This document shows, one piece after another, positions 9,901-17,411 of a stretch of DNA of 64,000 bases; within the stretch, counting starts at the first letter, position 1, and each line of letters starts with the position of its first letter. This DNA is from Synechococcus sp. CS-1332 (lineage in GTDB: Bacteria; Cyanobacteriota; Cyanobacteriia; PCC-6307; Cyanobiaceae): contig NZ_JAHLYP010000052.1 in NCBI RefSeq assembly GCF_025127995.1, forward strand, positions 62,001 through 126,000. The letters are read 5' to 3'. Position numbers and translations under genes: made by a program. The notes under the pieces were generated by a model. It made no database searches and was not told the origin of the DNA. It saw only the letters and a list, made by a program, of their open reading frames with translations.

Positions 9901-11248
9901 CACCCTTGCTTCGGACAAGGTGACGGCCGCGATTTCGGATGGGGAGCAACGGCGCACGGAGGACGTGAAAAGGACGCTTGGGGATGTGGGCAAGGCGGCA
10001 GATTCCAACGGAACCCTTCGCCTTGAGGAATTGCAACGACTGCTCAGCAAGGCCTCCCAGAAGGGGGACAAGGACGACGAGCGCTTCAACCCGGCGGTGC
10101 TGATGATCTCCTTCACCGAACAGAAGCAGGTGGCGGGCCAGGAGACGTCCGTTGCGGGTCAGGAGGCGAAGGCCCCAGTTGACACCGAGAAGAAACCGAC
10201 CAATTCATTCCTTGATCTGATCCTGCTCAGCCGCAAGGGTGAGCCGTTCGGCAAGCGGGTTGAGCTGTCACGGGAGCGCTTCGGCGACCAGCTGCGGGCG
10301 CTTTACCGGCAACTGGCCCGCCTCGAACCTCTGCAGGTGGAGAACCCTGAGTCCCCGTCCAGGCAGATCCACCGGGCCCTGATCGCGCCCGTGGCCGAGG
10401 AGCTCAAGGCCAAGGGCATCACCACCCTGGTGATCGCCGCCGATCGCGGCCTGCAGGGCCTTCCTTTCGCGGCCCTGCATGACGGCGCCAGCTATTTCGG
10501 TGACCAATTCGGCTTCTCGATCACCCCGTCCCTCAACCTCACGTCCTTCGGCCCTCCCCGGCTGACAAGGGGTCGGATGCTGGCCGCTGGGGCCTCGGAG
10601 TTCGAAGGACTCAGCCCCCTCCCCCTGGTGCCCGAGGAGCTGGCCGGCATCCCGGATGGGGTCGGCATCGACCGCTTCCTGAACAAGGCGTTCACCCCGG
10701 AGGTGCTGCTGAGCCAGGCGGCCGACCCGCGTTACGAGCGGCTGCACGTGGCCACCCATGCGGAGTTCATGCCAGGCGGACCGTCGCAGGCACGCATCTT
10801 CACTGGAACCGGCTCCGTCAGCCTTCAGGAGTTCGCCGGCCTGCGGCAGCAACGCAGTGGCAGTCCGCTTGAACTGTTCGTGCTGAGCGCCTGTCGCACG
10901 GCCCTGGGGGATAGCGACAGTGAGCTCGGTTTTGCAGGACTGGCCCTGCAGGCGGGATCACGCAGTGCGATCGGCACCCTCTGGTACGTGGACGATGTCG
11001 CCACCTCCGCCTATTTTCTGCAGCTCTATCGCTATCTCGATCAGGGCGTCCAGAAAGCCGATGCCCTGCGGGCCACCCGGCAGGCGATGGCCACTGGCAA
11101 AGTGCGGCTTGAGGGCGATAAGGTCATCGGGTCCGATGGTGTCCCCCTACTCACCGAATTGACACCTTCCCAGCGGCGCCGCATCGCGTCAGGCATGGCC
11201 CACCCTTACTTCTGGGCCGGGGTTCAGCTGATTGGAACCCCCTGGTGA
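6929..11248 (+). CDS. TpsA exoprotein: filamentous-haemagglutinin N-domain with C-terminal CHAT (caspase-like) domain
   Basis: The protein has 1439 residues. A long N-terminal extension leads into a signal sequence ([17 protein letters not shown], cleavage near residue 75). The TPS secretion domain follows (NLFHRFSAFDT, LVWLSPGGIRFSGSG; ~75-220), then repetitive beta-helix-like sequence to ~885, a proline-rich linker (~894-935), a charged segment, and a CHAT domain (~1150-1439). The CHAT His/Cys pair is present: H1277 in LHVATHAEF and C1322 in VLSACRTALG. TpsA proteins are normally exported by the partner TpsB, here the divergent gene. A secreted or surface-displayed caspase-like protease or adhesin is inferred. 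The start is the GTG at 6929; a TTG near 7006 would give a shorter leader. Confidence 0.92.
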   Translation: MSDGKGIGSNVFAWKTYPPISVVGRNLSSNRYQCPSELARKGWSGSSPVLKSTRWLAPLRLVALLGLATTPVAAGEISATGGPLGLGSVVNGRPGGSCFGGACAIQGGTSAGANLFHRFSAFDTRGGITGVSLDVAGHRNVMVGVTHPLGSFIDKAITLSGPANLVWLSPGGIRFSGSGTFNNVQQLNLTTATGLRVGEGRFDANGTTAAAAASLAGAPFLGLSGLSTDPSTLSQLGLTAQGDLAIEGGLLTVEGGLLLDAQGGHVLLGGSRLQAPGGQVALQGQQVALQNSTVDVSNPAGSGGSISLTGKQVSLAGSSLLATGRTAGGVVQVGADPLGTATALTTTVDASSVLRADATTAGRGGRLLVLGKDVAEVHGAVSARGGPQGGDGGFVETSAGWLALSTAPDLSAPRGRGGTWLIDPRDIEIVPSGTGGGSPPGGTSVGPPGSPSRIDVGLINTALNSGQTVIVDTTDPVGTQPGTISLLASVEKTAGANASLDLRADGNILIDVPGVDPVAFSNTSTLGRLDVDLWYQKTADASTPAGSISWQKGAVDINTGTLKTFQGASRIDGNIELTGAVEPFKLLSGTVRTGEFGWSPTSLGEVQLSLFGSPKPATLDISRRYVQGPGRTVTAFATSLLKIGPSAQSSLIDGAIFRDATPIITTFIRVADGATLALNQATINGSNLAVDNGAQLLLSGSNQVTGLGGAGSILIAPNSTLNLQSSTISPGTSVVLQGNGSARLLIDSATFRNDGTLQGSGEIEVGAGGLGTFTNGGSPAPGAPVAVLDPIGSLRIRAASLRLEANSQLLFDLSTDDQLSVFGDTVLGGGLEVVSPPIVGVPTPYELIRARSITGAFAPGQIFLPIGFDLQGVVTTGDPQLPVSLGGSLAATLPPPLAPIDPPFTPTPIPPQTVTAPPDPTPSSPPSPALQLPDLGFRIFPSAQTTPLGSNLIASRRGVGSDSLAVNLSEADFSLAGGASTTPGSLSITTSTLASDKVTAAISDGEQRRTEDVKRTLGDVGKAADSNGTLRLEELQRLLSKASQKGDKDDERFNPAVLMISFTEQKQVAGQETSVAGQEAKAPVDTEKKPTNSFLDLILLSRKGEPFGKRVELSRERFGDQLRALYRQLARLEPLQVENPESPSRQIHRALIAPVAEELKAKGITTLVIAADRGLQGLPFAALHDGASYFGDQFGFSITPSLNLTSFGPPRLTRGRMLAAGASEFEGLSPLPLVPEELAGIPDGVGIDRFLNKAFTPEVLLSQAADPRYERLHVATHAEFMPGGPSQARIFTGTGSVSLQEFAGLRQQRSGSPLELFVLSACRTALGDSDSELGFAGLALQAGSRSAIGTLWYVDDVATSAYFLQLYRYLDQGVQKADALRATRQAMATGKVRLEGDKVIGSDGVPLLTELTPSQRRRIASGMAHPYFWAGVQLIGTPW

Positions 11249-11272
11249 ACCATCGACAACGGCTGTCTTGGC

Positions 11273-11698
11273 TTGCTTCCTTCCCCCTTCCTGTCCCACC
11301 TGTGGTGGGTCTCCACGGTCCACCCAGTTCCTCATTCAGTGCCTGATCTTCCAGCGGTCTTCAACGTCTTTCTGATGCTGGCGATGGCCCATTTCCTCGG
11401 GGATTTCGGGCTCCAAAGCGATCGCATGGCGAGGGAGAAGTGTCCAGGTTGCGGGGTGACCCTTGGGTGGGGCTGGTGGCTCACCTCCCATGCCGCCATC
11501 CATGGCTTTCTGGTGGGCATGGTCACCCAATCTCCCATTTTGGGTGTGGCAGAATGGGGTGTGCATCTGTTGATCGACTTCGGCAAATGCCGACGTCTGT
11601 GGACTCTGTCCATTGATCAGGCGCTTCACATCATCTGCAAGTTCCTCTGGGCCTGGCTGGCGATTCGGCAGGCCTCCACACCACTCTGGTTCCAATGA
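11273..11698 (+). CDS. DUF3307-type membrane protein
   Basis: The 141-residue hydrophobic protein matches the DUF3307 pattern: AHFLGDFGLQSDRMAREK near residues 38-55, then two conserved His sites (SHAAIHG) and the HLLIDFGK motif, all in or beside predicted membrane helices. The family is of unknown function and is often found in mobile or accessory settings. The given start is TTG at 11273; a GTG at 11339 would remove ~22 residues and still keep the first helix. Its stop overlaps the start of the DUF928 gene (ATGA, 11695-11698), so the two are probably translationally coupled. Confidence 0.72.
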   Translation: MLPSPFLSHLWWVSTVHPVPHSVPDLPAVFNVFLMLAMAHFLGDFGLQSDRMAREKCPGCGVTLGWGWWLTSHAAIHGFLVGMVTQSPILGVAEWGVHLLIDFGKCRRLWTLSIDQALHIICKFLWAWLAIRQASTPLWFQ

Positions 11699-12420
11699 AG
11701 AGAAAGGTTGCTGGTTCCCCCATGGCTGTTCCTATGCGTTTCCGCCCCCGCGGCGCTGCGCGACGTTTCCGCTTCCCGTTGCTGGCCGCTTTCCTTCTGA
11801 CCCTGGTCCCATTGGCGGCGATCGAGCCGCCGCAGGCCCAGGCCCAGAGTGAGCTGCGTAAAAGCTTCCCAGGCAGGCGGGTGGGTGGAGGAACCCGCGG
11901 TGAGTGCGCCAGTCGCCTTCTGGCCCACCTGGTGCCCTCCAGCAGTGTCTTCGCCCCCGGCAAGGCCCGCTACCTCGGTGTGCTCGAAGGCCCCAGTGCT
12001 GCCCCCAGTCCCCTGGAGATCACCTTCCGACCGCTGAGTGATCGCGGCACCGTGGACGGATCGATGTCCTCGGGCCAACGCCGGGTGCTGCCGGCCTCCT
12101 CACCGGGCATCACCCTCCTGACCCTGCCCCCAGTGAAGGTGCCGACGATGTGGGAGTCGAGCTACATCTGCCCAGGGGCGGCGGCCACCTCCACCCCTGC
12201 TGATCCGCTCAACTTCGTGGCCGCGGACTCGCCGCCGGCCCTGAGCCTGCTGGTCACGGAAGCCTCCAAGGAGGACGCTGCCGTCCAGGCTTCCCTGGCC
12301 AAACTGCGCCAGTCCTGTGGCTCCAGCGTGTCCAGCGTGGAAGTGGGCGCCAGCTTCGGCTTGTCTGATCTGATCACGGCCCAGTGGCCAGAGCGGCTTC
12401 CAGTGCGCTGTCCCGCCTGA
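11695..12420 (+). CDS. DUF928 family secreted protein
   Basis: This 241-residue protein has a twin-arginine-rich basic start, a hydrophobic segment (LLAAFLLTLVPLAAI) and an Ala-x-Ala cleavage region near residue 50. It then has the DUF928 opening (PGRRVGGGTRGEC ... LLAHLVPSSS) and an extended beta-rich body. A real start at the downstream ATG (11722, MAVPMRF) is possible. DUF928 proteins are largely cyanobacterial, periplasmic and uncharacterised. From general familiarity (not searched), they often lie near CHAT and CHASE2 genes, as here. The gene is convergent with the CHASE2 cyclase and overlaps it by 47 bp (12374-12420). Confidence 0.75.
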   Translation: MKRKVAGSPMAVPMRFRPRGAARRFRFPLLAAFLLTLVPLAAIEPPQAQAQSELRKSFPGRRVGGGTRGECASRLLAHLVPSSSVFAPGKARYLGVLEGPSAAPSPLEITFRPLSDRGTVDGSMSSGQRRVLPASSPGITLLTLPPVKVPTMWESSYICPGAAATSTPADPLNFVAADSPPALSLLVTEASKEDAAVQASLAKLRQSCGSSVSSVEVGASFGLSDLITAQWPERLPVRCPA

Positions 12421-14326
12421 GGCCGCCCCGCAGCTCCCAGATGCGCAGGGGTTCGGTGCGTCCCTTGACGCTCAACGCGCCCCAGTCGAGCCACTCCAGG
12501 GGCAGTCCCTTGGGCAGCAGATCCAGGGTGCTGGAGGACACCAGCACCCGGCAGAGATTGTCCTGACGATCCTTGTCGATGCTTTCCAGCCGCGAGGCGC
12601 AGTTCACGGCATCGCCGATCACCGCGTACTCCAGCCGCTCGCTGCTGCCCATCGATCCCGCCAGAACAGCGCCGGAATGGACGCCGACGCGCAGGGCCAT
12701 GGCCGGAAGCCCCTCCAGCTCCAGTTCTTCATTGAGGCTGGTCACGGCCCGTTGGATGGCCAGGGCGGCATCGATGGCGGCCTTGGCGTCGGCCTGCTCG
12801 CCACTGCTCAGGGGGGCGCCGAAAACCGCCAGCAGGCCATCACCGGTGAACTTGTTGACCATGCCTCCCCGGCGTGTGATCGCGGGGACGAACAGGGCCA
12901 TGCCCCGGTTCAGCCAGTCGAGCAGCTCCCCGGGGGTGAGCCGTTCCGACACGCTCGTGAACGAGCAGGTGTCCGACATCAGCACGGTGACCGGCAGCTG
13001 GCGCCCCTCGAAGCGCCCGTCGCTGAGCAGCCCATCCCGCTGGTTCCAGAGCTGGCGGGCGACGGCCGGGGAGGTGGTCTGGCCCAGCAGCCGTTCGATC
13101 TGCTGGCGTTGTTTCTGGCTGGAGGCGCCCCGGCGCACCCAGGCTGCACCCGCCATGGCGATCAGCCCGGTCAGAGGCATGCTCAACCCGACCCAGAGAT
13201 AGTTGTAGAGCAGCAGCACGGCGCCGCCGACCAGCAGGGAGGCCACCAGCACCACGACCATCACGCTGCGGCGCAGTAGTCGGAAGGCTTCCCCCAGCAC
13301 GATCCCCAGCACCACGGCCAGCACTTCGGCGACGCGCTCCACCCAGCCAGGCAGGGTCCGCAGTCGCCGCGGGTCCCCGGCCACGTAGCGGTCCATCAGG
13401 CCGGCCAGGCGATGGGCATGGATCTCGACGCCGGGCACCAGCAGCTGTTTCGCCCCGAGGGCGGATCGGGTCTGGGGCACCGGAAACAGGTCCCGCAGGC
13501 TGGGAGCGGTGGTCCCGATCAGCACGATGTGGCCCCGGATCTGGTCCCTGGGGATCGGCCTGCGGCCGAGCACATCCTGGAGATTCCAGAGGTGGAAGCT
13601 GCCGAGCTGGTGAAAGGAGAGCATCTTCTGGAAACCCGCGGCATCCAGCTGGTCGTAGCCCCCCGACGCCGGCTCCAGCCAGGGGCCCGGTTCGGTGCCC
13701 TTCTCAAGCCGCTGCCGCAGGCTCCGCTGGCCCTTGCCCACCTCCAGCAGGCGCAGGGGCAGGGACACGGTGGCTTCGTCCTGGCCGGCCACATGCACCA
13801 GATCGCGGCGGATCACCCCATCGGCATCCAGCACCAGATCGTTGAAACCGCGCCGGTCGGCGGGCGTACCCGGCACCGGGCCGATGGCTTCGGCCACGTT
13901 GAAGATCGAAACGAGGCGGGGATTACTGCGGAAGCGCTCGCGCAGGCAGGCCTGGTCAGGGCCGACGCCCTGGTCACGGTAGATGTCGAGGCCGATCGCC
14001 ACCGCCCCTGCGGCACTCAGCCGGTCGATGGCTTCGCACAGCACCTTGTCGTCGATGGGGAACCCGTAGGTGGCGAGGTCCGATTCGTCGATGCCGATGA
14101 TCGTGATCGCTTTGTCCGTTCCGGGCGGAGCCTGGCGCAGGCTGGTGATCAGGTCGTAGAGCAGCAGGTTGAGGGTTTCGTTGATGGGGCTGCGCTGCAG
14201 GGCCAGCAGCAGCAGCCCCGCGGCCGCGTAGGGCACGAGCGAGCGGACGCCATCCCCCAGATGGTGCAACCCCAGACGTGCCAGCAGGGAGGAGAGCGCT
14301 GATCCGGGCCCTTTCTTGCTGTCCAT
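12374..14326 (-). CDS. CHASE2-domain class III adenylate/guanylate cyclase (cyclase 1)
   Basis: The 650-residue protein has an N-terminal helix (~30-44), an extracytoplasmic CHASE2 domain (~45-330; IIGIDESDLATYG), three further helices (~335-415) and a C-terminal catalytic domain (~455-625). Metal-binding Asp residues (VLMSDTCSFT, NKFTGDGLLAVFG), the purine-site Lys and the transition-state Asn/Arg (VNCASRLE) are present. The second purine-specifying position reads Ala (EYAVIGD) where cyanobacterial adenylate cyclases usually have Thr or Asp, so the nucleotide product is uncertain. The start was chosen at 14326 because this ATG overlaps the stop of the upstream channel gene by one base (TGATG); the longer frame upstream only runs through that gene. 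Confidence 0.93.
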   Translation of the reverse strand: MDSKKGPGSALSSLLARLGLHHLGDGVRSLVPYAAAGLLLLALQRSPINETLNLLLYDLITSLRQAPPGTDKAITIIGIDESDLATYGFPIDDKVLCEAIDRLSAAGAVAIGLDIYRDQGVGPDQACLRERFRSNPRLVSIFNVAEAIGPVPGTPADRRGFNDLVLDADGVIRRDLVHVAGQDEATVSLPLRLLEVGKGQRSLRQRLEKGTEPGPWLEPASGGYDQLDAAGFQKMLSFHQLGSFHLWNLQDVLGRRPIPRDQIRGHIVLIGTTAPSLRDLFPVPQTRSALGAKQLLVPGVEIHAHRLAGLMDRYVAGDPRRLRTLPGWVERVAEVLAVVLGIVLGEAFRLLRRSVMVVVLVASLLVGGAVLLLYNYLWVGLSMPLTGLIAMAGAAWVRRGASSQKQRQQIERLLGQTTSPAVARQLWNQRDGLLSDGRFEGRQLPVTVLMSDTCSFTSVSERLTPGELLDWLNRGMALFVPAITRRGGMVNKFTGDGLLAVFGAPLSSGEQADAKAAIDAALAIQRAVTSLNEELELEGLPAMALRVGVHSGAVLAGSMGSSERLEYAVIGDAVNCASRLESIDKDRQDNLCRVLVSSSTLDLLPKGLPLEWLDWGALSVKGRTEPLRIWELRGGLRRDSALEAALATGP

Positions 14327-15807
14327 CAGGTGCCTTTGAAGGCGAAGAAGAGCCGTTTCATCGTGTCCAGCAGAGCATTGGAGCGTTCCGTGTGCTGTTC
14401 GCGATCCAGGTTTTTCAGTTCCGCCTGCCGCTCCTGAACCATGGCGGCGAAGCGCTCCAGCAGGTAGGGGTTCTCGTCCAGCAGGCCCTTGATGCTCTCC
14501 CGGTCGACCTCCAGCAGCAGGCATTCCTTGGTGGCCCGCACCGTGGCGCTGCGTGGCGCGTCCAGGAAGAGGGTCATCTCACCGAACACCTCCCCAGGCC
14601 CCAGCTCACGCACGGCCACGGTGTGGCCCGGCTCCAGCTCCTTGAGGATCTCCACGGTCCCCCGCAGCACATGGAACATCGAGCGGCCTTCGGCCCCCTC
14701 CTGCACCATCGCCTCACCGGGGCCGTAGGCCACCAGGTGGCTGCCTTCGACCAGCGTCTCCAGTTGCTCGCCGCTCAGCTCGGTGAAGATTCCCACGCTG
14801 GCCAGGGTCTGGCAGCACTGCTGGGGGGACGGCCGGTCGAGCCGCTGGGGCCGGTCCCGGGTGCGACGCGGTTGCAACTCCCGCACCGGGAAGGGGATGC
14901 TCTGCCCCTCACGGGCCAGGGCGTACCAGATCTGCTCCAGGAGATCACTGCGCAGGTCGCCGATGGCCCCATCCCCCAATTCCCGCTGCCACACCTGCAG
15001 TTCGTAGGCGATGGCGCTGTCCTGGAACTCCATGACCCGGATGTGGGGGAGCGGTTCGCGCAGCACCTTCGGATGCTGCAGTACCACCTTCTCGAGCAGG
15101 GCCCTGGCCTGGGCCGGCGGCAGGTCGTAGTCGAGGCCGACGCTGAACCGGTTGCTGACGGCCCCGGAGCGCCCCAGATTCCGGAGCACCCTCGCGGTGA
15201 CGAGGCTGTTGGGGACCACCACCAGCTGGCCGTCCATGTTGCGGAGCATGGTGTCTCGCCAGCTCACCCGCACCACCACCCCGCGCACCCCCTGATCCAG
15301 CTCGAGGAAGTCACCCTCGGTGAAGTCGTCCCCCAACTGAAGCTCCAGACCCGCGAACAGGTCCTTGAGGGACTCCTGGGCCGCCAGGCCGATCACGGCG
15401 GTGAGCACGGCGGAGGTGGTCACCAGCCCCACCAGATCGAACCGCGCCGACTGCCGCACCAGCACCACCGTGGCCAGGGCGCCGCTGCCGAGCGTGAGCA
15501 GCTGCATCAGCAGCTGCGGTGGAGGCCGCCACAGCCCCAGGTGGGCCGGGACCTCCAGGGTGGCCCAGAGGGCGATGAGGATGGCGGCGTAGGTGAGCAG
15601 CAGGTCGTCGGTGAGCAGCACCCACACCCGATAGGCCGGCAGCACCCCCTGCAGCGGCAGGGAACTCAGCACCGCCCAGGCGGCGATGGCCAGCAGCGGC
15701 AACCGCAGCGGCACGGCCGGCAGGTGCCTGAGGCGGCCGAGGCGAGCCAGCACCAGCAGCCCGGCCGTGGCAGCCAGGGCGCTGATCCAGATCTGCAGCA
15801 GGGCCAA
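14326..15807 (-). CDS. MscS-family channel with C-terminal cyclic-nucleotide-binding domain
   Basis: The protein has 493 residues. About five hydrophobic segments fill residues 1-155; the MscS pore and beta domain follow (~130-300; AAQESLKDLFAGLELQLGDDF, VVVPNSLV). A cNMP-binding domain occupies ~340-455 with an intact phosphate cassette (FGEMTLFLDAPRSATV), then a coiled-coil tail. This is the architecture of bacterial cyclic-nucleotide-gated MscS-like channels, which sit in the inner membrane and open with ligand rather than only with tension. It is followed directly by a CHASE2 cyclase with a one-base stop/start overlap, a strong hint that the cyclase makes its ligand. Confidence 0.93.
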   Translation of the reverse strand: MALLQIWISALAATAGLLVLARLGRLRHLPAVPLRLPLLAIAAWAVLSSLPLQGVLPAYRVWVLLTDDLLLTYAAILIALWATLEVPAHLGLWRPPPQLLMQLLTLGSGALATVVLVRQSARFDLVGLVTTSAVLTAVIGLAAQESLKDLFAGLELQLGDDFTEGDFLELDQGVRGVVVRVSWRDTMLRNMDGQLVVVPNSLVTARVLRNLGRSGAVSNRFSVGLDYDLPPAQARALLEKVVLQHPKVLREPLPHIRVMEFQDSAIAYELQVWQRELGDGAIGDLRSDLLEQIWYALAREGQSIPFPVRELQPRRTRDRPQRLDRPSPQQCCQTLASVGIFTELSGEQLETLVEGSHLVAYGPGEAMVQEGAEGRSMFHVLRGTVEILKELEPGHTVAVRELGPGEVFGEMTLFLDAPRSATVRATKECLLLEVDRESIKGLLDENPYLLERFAAMVQERQAELKNLDREQHTERSNALLDTMKRLFFAFKGT

Positions 15808-15896
15808 GGTGCTCGCTTCGATCGCCCCATCCTGCCGCCGAACCTGGCCCTCGGCTCGAGGGACGAGCAGGCTGGTGGCAGCCGTCTCCGTTTTCG

Positions 15897-16601
15897 ATGC
15901 GCCCGTTGCTGATGCGCCCCTTCGCCGTCCTGCTGGGTCTGGTGGCGGCCGGGGTCTCCCCCCACGTTGCCGTTGCCCAGGTGCAGTTGCGCTGCGAGGG
16001 CACCCTGCTGGAGGCCCGGGGCAGCGCCGAACAGGAACGGCCCACCCGCCGGCTCTCGTTCTCCCTGTCCCTGGAGGCGGAGGCCAGCACCGCGGATGGT
16101 GCTCTCCAGAGCCTGCAGGAGCGCCTGGCGGCAGTGCGCACGGCGCTGCAGGGCCAGCAGGTGGAAGAGCTGCGGGTCACCTCGCCCAGCACCTGGCGGC
16201 GCGACGCCGAGCGCAACCGGCCGGCCGCCGTGACGGCCAGTCTTCAGGTCAGTGGCCGCCTGCTGCCCCAGCGGCTGCAGGCCCTGATCCGGGAGGTGGG
16301 GGCCCTGCCCGGGGTGCGCCTGTCACCGGTGGGCACCGAGGCCGATCGCGGCCTCGATGGGACCGTGCGGCGCCAGCTGCTGCGGGGGGCCTACCAGGAC
16401 GCCCTCGCCCAGGCCCGGGAGGTGGCCGCCGCCGTGGGCCTGAGCAAGCTCAACCCCCTCGAGGTGCAGCTGGACGGCAACGAATTGCGGCCGATGCAGA
16501 TGCGGGCTGCCACGGCCGATGCCGCCCCGCCCTTCGATCCAGCCGAGCTGGCGCTGCCGAAGGACCGCCTGAGCCTGACCGTGCGGTTCTGCGCGCGATG
16601 A
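15897..16601 (+). CDS. SIMPL (DUF541) domain periplasmic protein
   Basis: This 234-residue protein has a signal peptide (MRPFAVLLGLVAAGVSPHVAVA) followed by a SIMPL/DUF541 domain. Visible features are the oscillating beta/alpha pattern, an internal AYQDALAQAREVAAAVGLSK helix and a C-terminal strand (LSLTVRFCAR). SIMPL proteins are envelope proteins of poorly defined role. It is divergent from the MscS-like channel (89-bp gap) and overlaps a potential upstream start of the next FecR-like gene (16598). The first ATG (15897) is used; the ATG at 15912 would also leave a complete signal peptide. Confidence 0.82.
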   Translation: MRPLLMRPFAVLLGLVAAGVSPHVAVAQVQLRCEGTLLEARGSAEQERPTRRLSFSLSLEAEASTADGALQSLQERLAAVRTALQGQQVEELRVTSPSTWRRDAERNRPAAVTASLQVSGRLLPQRLQALIREVGALPGVRLSPVGTEADRGLDGTVRRQLLRGAYQDALAQAREVAAAVGLSKLNPLEVQLDGNELRPMQMRAATADAAPPFDPAELALPKDRLSLTVRFCAR

Positions 16602-16678
16602 CGCGTTTTGGGTTGCGCTGCTGCGTTTTGGGGCTCAACGAGCAGAATGAACCGATCCGGACCCGGAGCCTTGAGCGA

Positions 16679-17407
16679 ATGCGCCACCGCCTGTCGAGCG
16701 CTCTGCCGAGTCTGTCGTTTCTGCCGATCCTGATCCTGCTTGTGGGTCCGGCCCTCGGGTCGCTGCCGGTCGAGGCTTCCGAAAGCGCCGTGGTGCAGGA
16801 GATCCTCGACGGCAACGAGCTCTACATCGACGGCAAGACGGCCCAGGTGAAGCAGAAGGCCAGCGCCCCCCAGAAGCTCAGCACCCAGAACAGCCGGGGC
16901 CAGATCCGGTTCGACAGCGGTGCCGCCGGCCGCCTCAACCGCTTCGCCCTGCTCAAGCTGGGTCAGGGCTGCTTCCTGGTCGAGAAGGGCCAGATCCTGG
17001 TGTCTGGCAAGCAGAGCGGCTGCACCCGTTCGGCCCGGCTGAGCGTGCGGGGCACCAATTATCTGATCGATGTCAGCGAGTCGGGGGAGTCTGAGATCTC
17101 TGTGCTGGAAGGGTCGGTGGAGGTGGAACCGCTTGTCGACGGAGAACCCACCGGCAAACCCGCCACCACCGTGGAGGCAGGCAACAAGCTGCGGCTCTCG
17201 GCCGGTGGGGTCGTGATGGCGCTGCTGGGGCTCAGCGCGAGCGACTACAACGGCATCCTGGGCGGGCCCCTCTTCCAGGGGTTCCGGGTGCCGCTGCCGG
17301 CCTACGGCTCCCTGGAGAGCTACATCCGCTCCAAGGTGCCGGGGGTGAACCTGCCCGTGCCGGTCAGCGTCCCGTCGTTGCCTTTCGGTCTGCCGCGCTT
17401 CTTCTGA
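16679..17407 (+). CDS. FecR-like domain secreted protein (copy 1)
   Basis: The 242-residue protein has a signal peptide (LSFLPILILLVGPALGSLPVEA) and then a FecR-like beta domain (~35-150): AVVQEILDGNELYI, QNSRGQIRFDSGAAGRLNRF, GQILVSGKQSGCTRSARL, VRGTNYLIDV, ISVLEGSVEVEP. Two cysteines (GCFLV, SGCTR) are shared with the next gene and may form a disulphide. There is no other membrane segment, so it should be periplasmic. The ATG at 16679 gives a clean signal peptide; an ATG at 16598 overlaps the SIMPL stop and would add 27 residues. It is the upstream member of a tandem duplicate. FecR-like domains often accompany extracytoplasmic sensors; the ligand is unknown. Confidence 0.82.
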   Translation: MRHRLSSALPSLSFLPILILLVGPALGSLPVEASESAVVQEILDGNELYIDGKTAQVKQKASAPQKLSTQNSRGQIRFDSGAAGRLNRFALLKLGQGCFLVEKGQILVSGKQSGCTRSARLSVRGTNYLIDVSESGESEISVLEGSVEVEPLVDGEPTGKPATTVEAGNKLRLSAGGVVMALLGLSASDYNGILGGPLFQGFRVPLPAYGSLESYIRSKVPGVNLPVPVSVPSLPFGLPRFF

Positions 17408-17411
17408 GCCG

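Noticed and set aside
14327-14524. N-terminal extension of cyclase 1
   Set aside because: It lies inside the end of the channel gene and has no similarity; the one-base stop/start overlap at 14326 is the better start.
14278-15912. Plus-strand open frame of 544 codons over the MscS-like channel gene
   Set aside because: It is antisense to a well-supported channel gene and its translation is low-complexity His/Gln/Pro-rich.
15686-16678. Upstream extension of the first FecR-like frame
   Set aside because: It runs through the SIMPL gene in another frame and is Gly/Pro/Arg-rich. The signal peptide after 16679 marks the real start.
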